In this document: positions 59,270 to 64,000 of the stretch, in pieces
Layout of the letters: each line of letters begins with the position of its first letter
Numbering within the stretch: the stretch's first letter is position 1
Source: RBG-16-34-14 sp963727535
GTDB taxonomy: Bacteria; Bacteroidota; Ignavibacteria; Ignavibacteriales; Ignavibacteriaceae
Direction of reading: 5' to 3'
Length of the DNA stretch: 64,000 bases
Assembly: GCA_963727535.1 (NCBI GenBank)
Contig: CAVSGR010000005.1
Span: 281,991-345,990 of the forward strand
Program-made: the position numbers and the translations under genes
The notes under the pieces: model-generated
The model's input: the letters and a program-made list of their open reading frames with translations, nothing else
The model's database searches: none
What the model was told of the DNA's origin: nothing

Positions 59270-61117
59270 TTATTTCAATATTGCTAAACCGTAAGGTTTT
59301 AATTTTACTTTATAAATATTGCTTTTCCCCTTAATTGCACTTGTGTCCAATAGGTCGGTTAATTTTTTATTATCAATTTTAAACTTTTCAAGATTTATAT
59401 TTACTTCATCATTCATATTTTTATTATTAATTACAACAAAAATAGTTTCTGAATCTAATGATCGCGAGAAACCTATAATTTTATTTTCGTTATCAATTAA
59501 AAAGAAATAAATATCACCAAGAGAAAAAGCTTTATTCTCTTTTCTTATTGCGATTAATTTTTTATACCAATTAAACAATTCAAGATCAAATTTAACTGAA
59601 TCAACAAGGCGAGAACGTCCCAAAGGATCATTAGTTTCGGGTTCATAAGTTAATTCTTTCCAGAGCATAGGTTTTCGGCAATCAGGATCGTCTGCCCCCC
59701 ACATACCAGCTTCATCTCCATAGTAAATCATCGGTGCACCCGGCATTGTCATTTGTATTCCGGCTACCAGATATTGTTTCAGAATTTCATCACTAGTTGG
59801 TTTTCTTACCTTGTAATCTTTATTTTGTCCCGGGTTAGCAAAATGATCGAACCACCTGTCAGGATTTACAATCTGAGACGCAATTCTATCTATATCATGA
59901 CTATCAATTAAATTTTGAACAGCTAGAAAATTAGCTTCCGTGTAATTTTCTTTTATCCGGTTTATACTATCGGCAAATGTCTGCGAGGATATTTGGTCAT
60001 TTATATCGATTACAAATTGTTTAACAATGCGCCCAAACCTGTAATTCATTACTCCATCAAAAGAATCTCCCTGCAGCCAGGGTGAAGCATTAAAAATTTT
60101 ATTTTCCTGCCAATCTTCCCACCAAATCTCACCGGTTATATAAGCTTCTGGATTAATTTCTTTTACCCAGTTTCTAAACATTTTCCAGAACTTAATGCTT
60201 ACTTTTTCAGCAACATCGAGCCTCCATCCGTCAATTCCATCTTCAGGATTTCCATCATAGTTCGGATCCATCCATCTTTTAACAATTGAATGAATATGAT
60301 TACTAAACCCCTTTACTAAACCTGTTTGGGAATCTTTTTTTATTTCCGGTAAGTCCCGTACACCATTCCAGCCCTCATATTCGAATTCATTCTCAGGTGT
60401 ATCAGGATCGTCAAAAGATTTAATTTTAAACCAATCTTTATACAAGGATTTTTGCTGATTTCTTACTACATCCTGAAAAGCCCAGAAAGTGGTTCCAACA
60501 TGATTAAACACTCCGTCGATTATAACTTTAATTCCATTTTTATGAGCGTCTTTTATAAAGTAGAGAAACAGACTGTCCGCTGAGGTCCATTCCCAGGTTT
60601 TTGGATCATTAGGATTTTCTTTTTCCCATACTGCCTCATCACCTTTAGGGTCAGGTCCAAAATTATTATCAATATGATGATAAAGTTTAGTATCATATTT
60701 ATGTAAAGATGGTGATTCAAAAATCGGATTAAGATAGATCGCATTTATTCCAAGTTTTTTAAGATAAGGTAGATGATCTATTATTCCTTGTATATCGCCG
60801 CCGTATCTTCTCACTCCAGCATTCCAGTAGAAGTCATGCCCATTTGCTTTTTCCCATGGCTGTAGCTTGTACCAGTCTGAAGTCCAGGGTGAAATCTGCC
60901 ATCCACCAGGAATTTGATAAGGCCAGGCTCCTTCCATATCGTGAGGAGTTGGGTCATTATTTTTATCCCCGTTAGCAAATCTTTCTGGAAATATCTGATA
61001 CCATACTGCTTCTTGTGCCCATTCGGGAACTCTTGGAATTTCTTTTTTCCCAAATCCACAAAAACTAAATGATAGAATTATAAGGAGGTAAAATTTATAA
61101 TTGTGGTTCATTGCCAT
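59270..61117 (-). CDS. Neopullulanase/cyclomaltodextrinase-type GH13 enzyme (intact)
   Basis: 615 residues from an ATG at 61117 (MAMNHNYKFYLLIILSFSFCGFGKK); an earlier ATG at 61174 lies inside the preceding gene. Signal or lipoprotein-like leader; the cysteine at residue 20 is not in a good lipobox. The start of the enzyme (VPEWAQEAVWYQIFPERFANGD) and motifs DGVFNHVG, GWRLDVAEKV (nucleophile Asp), YITGEIWWEDW, LIDSHDIDR are all intact. It is the only GH13 gene here without a frameshift. Follows the next gene with no gap. Likely hydrolyses maltodextrins or pullulan in the periplasm. Confidence 0.92.
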   Translation of the reverse strand: MAMNHNYKFYLLIILSFSFCGFGKKEIPRVPEWAQEAVWYQIFPERFANGDKNNDPTPHDMEGAWPYQIPGGWQISPWTSDWYKLQPWEKANGHDFYWNAGVRRYGGDIQGIIDHLPYLKKLGINAIYLNPIFESPSLHKYDTKLYHHIDNNFGPDPKGDEAVWEKENPNDPKTWEWTSADSLFLYFIKDAHKNGIKVIIDGVFNHVGTTFWAFQDVVRNQQKSLYKDWFKIKSFDDPDTPENEFEYEGWNGVRDLPEIKKDSQTGLVKGFSNHIHSIVKRWMDPNYDGNPEDGIDGWRLDVAEKVSIKFWKMFRNWVKEINPEAYITGEIWWEDWQENKIFNASPWLQGDSFDGVMNYRFGRIVKQFVIDINDQISSQTFADSINRIKENYTEANFLAVQNLIDSHDIDRIASQIVNPDRWFDHFANPGQNKDYKVRKPTSDEILKQYLVAGIQMTMPGAPMIYYGDEAGMWGADDPDCRKPMLWKELTYEPETNDPLGRSRLVDSVKFDLELFNWYKKLIAIRKENKAFSLGDIYFFLIDNENKIIGFSRSLDSETIFVVINNKNMNDEVNINLEKFKIDNKKLTDLLDTSAIKGKSNIYKVKLKPYGLAILK

Positions 61118-61127
61118 TATGATCTCT

Positions 61128-63565
61128 TTATTGATTCTTATTTGGAATATTAAAAAATCTATATCCGGTTCCACTTACTGAGATCTTTGCCTGATTATCT
61201 TTCACAGGAATATCTTCATCATTTAATAAATCAACTATAGAAGTTGAGTTATAAAAACCAGGTAATTCCACTGTTATTTTCTGAACTTCTGGGTTTTTAT
61301 TTAAGACAATCAACACTCTTTCATTCATATCTGATCTAGTATAAACAAAAATATTTGTGTCAGCTTTCAAAGAGTAATAGTCACCATAACGTAAAGCAGG
61401 GTGATCATCTCTTAAATGAATTAATCTTCTTACTTCATTTAAATTTTCTTTTTCGTCTGAATTCAATTGCTTTCCGAATCTCATCATTCTTCTGTTATCC
61501 GGATCAGCGGCACCTGTCATTCCTATTTCATCTCCATAAAAAATTGTTGGGATTCCCGGAATAGAAAGTAAATAAGCGAGATATAATCTTTCTTTATCGT
61601 AACTGCTTTTGTAATCAACTTTTGGAGGATTATTCCAGCCAATCTCAATTGAATTTGGATCATTTATTATAAGATCACTATCTGCATAAGCCATAAATCG
61701 ATCCTTATCCTGGCTGTCCATAATATTTCCCATTAAATTGTCTTCACCGAAAATGTGCAGCCCTTTTTTTATTTCTTTATCAAGTTGCTCGAATGAAGCA
61801 TTTTGATTTAGGAATGTAGGAATTGCAACATCGTAGAGATTGAAATTAAATTGAGCCGGTAATTGCCCGTTGTTAATATAAGATTTTACTAGATCGTAGC
61901 TGCCAAAAGTTTCTCCCATCTGGAATACTTCCTTTTGTTCCGGAATCTCAACTTCTTTTTCCAGCTTTCTATTTAGAGCCCGCCAGAAATTATTTGGAAT
62001 ATGTTTTACGGCATCCTGTCTGAAACCATCAGCTCCTGTTTCCTTAAGCCACCAGATGGCGTCATTAGTAACTGCATCAATGGCTGCTTGTGAATTGATA
62101 AAATCGAACGAAGGCATAAACGGTTCGAACCATGTAGTTAATCTATATTCATCCCACAATCTAAGATTTAACCTGCCATCGGGTAATTTAAGGTTACCGA
62201 ACCAATCACGGTGTTTTTTAAAATATGGATGGTCCTTATGAACATGGTGCGCAACAATATCCAATAGAACTTTTACATTATGCTTATGAGCTTCATTTAC
62301 TATGTTCCTTTAGTTTTTCCATAGATCCAAATTCACTTTCGACTTCTCTGGCTCTAACTGGCCAATATCCGTGATAGCCGGAAAACCATCTGTGCGGCTT
62401 GGGGAATTCTCTAAAAGCCGAATCTGTATTTTCATAAACTGGAGATAACCATAAAGTTGTTATTCCGAGAGAATCAAAATATGCGTCATTCAAGTTTATC
62501 TAACAATCCCTGGAAATCGCCTCCCATATAGTTTGCTTTTTCAAAAAGTGAATCGTTAATTATCGGTTTGTTAATAGATTTATCACCATCGTTGTATCTA
62601 TCAATTAGTGCCGAATATATTATTGCATCATGCCAGGTAAAATTCTGTTTGTCTTTGCCGGCAGGGTTCCCATCAAAAAGGATCACGTATTGAATGTTTG
62701 TTGTCTGACCATTCTTGTTTACAGCAATTCTTAAAGTTTTCTTCCCGATTAAGTTTGATTTAGTTAAAGAAACAGAAATTGTATCGGTACTTACATCAAT
62801 ATATTTCTTATCAATTTTTTGATTATCAAGAAGTGTAATTATGTCTTCATTGCTAAGCTTTTTTGTTTTGTTGCCGTCTCTATAAACAAAAGAAAATGTC
62901 GAAGTATTTTCGTTAATTTTATTGCTTAACGTGTGAAGGAAGGGTTGGGTTTTATGTTTTGGTTCAACAGTTAAAACAGAATTATACCCCCCCATTCCAT
63001 TTGGTATTTTTTCGAAATTATCCGGGTCAAGGAGTTCGTTTCCATCTGCAAAGAATTTATATTGATATCTTCCTGGCTCTAATGGTATTTCTATTTCATA
63101 AGAGCCTTGGTTATTTTTCATCTCTAGACTTGATCTATCCCAGCTGTTGAAACTGCCAAATAGGAAAACGTTCTTGTAATCTTTTCCTGACTTAAATGAA
63201 AATCTAACATATTGCTCTTGACTTACCCGAACGGGGATTTCATACGTATTATCTCCAAACCTGAAATCTATTAATGTGAGACCTTCAAAATTTTCAGATG
63301 GGAAAAATATAAATTTCGTTTTATCATGATTAAATCTCATCCTGACAAAAGGATTGGAAGTAATCTTTATTTGCTTATAATTATCGGCATAGAATAAATC
63401 TGAGATAAGTAGTGAATCTGTTTTCCCCGATACTAAATTTAATGGTTCAATTAGATCGGTTATGACTTTAGAATCCTGATTCTTGTATAGTATCTTTCCC
63501 TGTGTAAAACTAATTATGAAAAGGGAAGTAAAAACTAATTGCCAGAGTTTAGGTTTGTGAACCAT
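61128..63565 (-). CDS. GH13 enzyme with N-terminal CBM48-like domain, two frameshifts
   Basis: Three pieces, 62486-63565, 62293-62493 and 61128-62264, join to one protein of about 812 residues. Signal peptide (about 1-22), a beta domain with the E-set motif NVFLFGSFNSWDRSSLEM (about 135-150), then a GH13 barrel. Breaks: about 62491 (read QGLLDKL-NDAYFDSLG) and about 62301-62306 (read KLKE-IVNEAHKHNVKVLLD). The catalytic regions (DIVAHH, GFRQDAVKHI, QMGETFGS, IMDSQDKDR) are in the joined protein. First gene of a two-gene GH13 operon. Confidence 0.82.
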
Positions 63566-64000
63566 AAAGATGTGCCTCTGTAAAAAGAATGTTTATATAA
63601 TTTGAATAAAAATAATTAAATTTTACTGCACTTCTTTATGATTTTCAAAATACTACCCCAAGATGTAGGTCATAGTACTCTTATTCTTATAAAATTACCT
63701 ATATAGGTAGTAGTTTTCAGCTGTCCAAATTAAAAAAAAGAAATAGATTCTTTAGTTAAAAATTCTTCTGTTTCAGTAGGATAGAATTATAAACCTCGAT
63801 AGTTTTTCTTTTAGAAGTGAGATATAATATCCAATGACTAAAAAATTATAAAAACATATTTTAGATTTGCTTTTAAGAAAATCATTAAAACATTACATTA
63901 AAATCAAGAGCCAGTTTTTTTAAGAAGATGATTCTGCTTAAATAATTTGTTTTACTGATGGAGACAATATTTCATTTAGCAAAAAAAGAATTTCTTCTTT
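63566..64000. other. Upstream region of the GH13 operon, no gene seen
   Basis: 435 AT-rich bases without a convincing reading frame. It holds the 14-base palindrome TACCTATATAGGTA at 63696-63709 and the stretch CTACCCCAAGATGTAGGT near 63653. These could be part of a control region for the minus-strand amylase genes. Whatever lies beyond the window end is not visible. Confidence 0.6.
63696..63709. promoter_or_regulatory. Palindrome TACCTATATAGGTA upstream of the GH13 operon
   Basis: A perfect 14-base palindrome, 131 bases before the start of the GH13 gene. CTATATAGGTGG at 39219-39230 and TACCTTTGTTTAGGTA at 39267 near the TonB receptor share its core, hinting at a common regulator. Found by eye. 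Confidence 0.35.

Overview
The window is AT-rich and almost fully coding. It looks like chromosomal DNA from the Bacteroidota/Chlorobi side of the tree, most likely Ignavibacteria. The main clues are secreted proteins with the NYPNPFNP-type C-terminal sorting domain (type IX secretion style), a PorV/PorQ-like barrel, a DUF5723 barrel protein, a tmRNA tag ending in NYALAA, and an ATP synthase cluster that runs a-c-b-delta-alpha-gamma and stops before beta/epsilon. No 16S rRNA gene is present, so the placement is an inference.

Layout. 1-8.1 kb: ATP synthase genes atpB(partial)-E-F-H-A-G, then ffh-rpsP-khpA-rimM-trmD-rplS, all on + and closed by a strong hairpin terminator. 8.1-8.9 kb: a pseudogene with three frameshifts. 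9-11 kb: a secreted repeat protein with a sorting tail. 11.1-15.4 kb (-): phosphoglycerate-dehydrogenase-type enzyme, urocanate hydratase, a small unknown and adenosine deaminase. 15.6-20.4 kb (+): a TPR protein, DUF3467, and a lipoprotein/DUF5723 pair. 20.4-21.2 kb: a REP-associated (IS200-like) transposase with a stop codon at codon 12, bracketed by palindromic repeats. 21.2-23.6 kb (-): LptF/LptG. 23.8-27 kb (+): M20 peptidase, YgfZ, PduO-type adenosyltransferase. 27.0-27.4 kb: tmRNA, followed by a remnant region holding the N-terminal fragment of a PLD-domain (probably helicase/restriction-type) protein.

28.2-52.9 kb is an alpha-glucan (starch/maltodextrin-like) utilisation locus: GH13 enzyme, MFS sugar transporter, second GH13 enzyme, a two-propeller sensor kinase with two LuxR-type response regulators, then TonB-dependent receptor, a 1201-residue secreted protein, a PorV-like barrel, a surface protein of four glycan-binding-like modules, and a third GH13 enzyme. 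Two more GH13 genes (59.3-63.6 kb, -) belong to the same theme. No SusD is seen. The likely flow is: surface amylases and binding proteins capture glucan, the TonB receptor imports oligosaccharides, periplasmic GH13 enzymes trim them, MFS moves the sugar inward, and the kinase/regulators sense the process. Between the two parts (53-59.2 kb) lies an SGNH-hydrolase/TPR gene divergent from a parvulin - carbamoyltransferase - SxtJ - DUF5989 cluster.

At least thirteen single-base indels break seven genes. They sit almost only in the sugar genes, the SGNH gene and the 8.1 kb pseudogene, while the housekeeping genes are clean. Many lie in short homopolymers, so sequencing error and real decay both have to be considered. 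Two of them hit two separate GH13 genes right after the same DILG motif of the sorting tail. Several genes annotated here therefore have to be read by joining frames.
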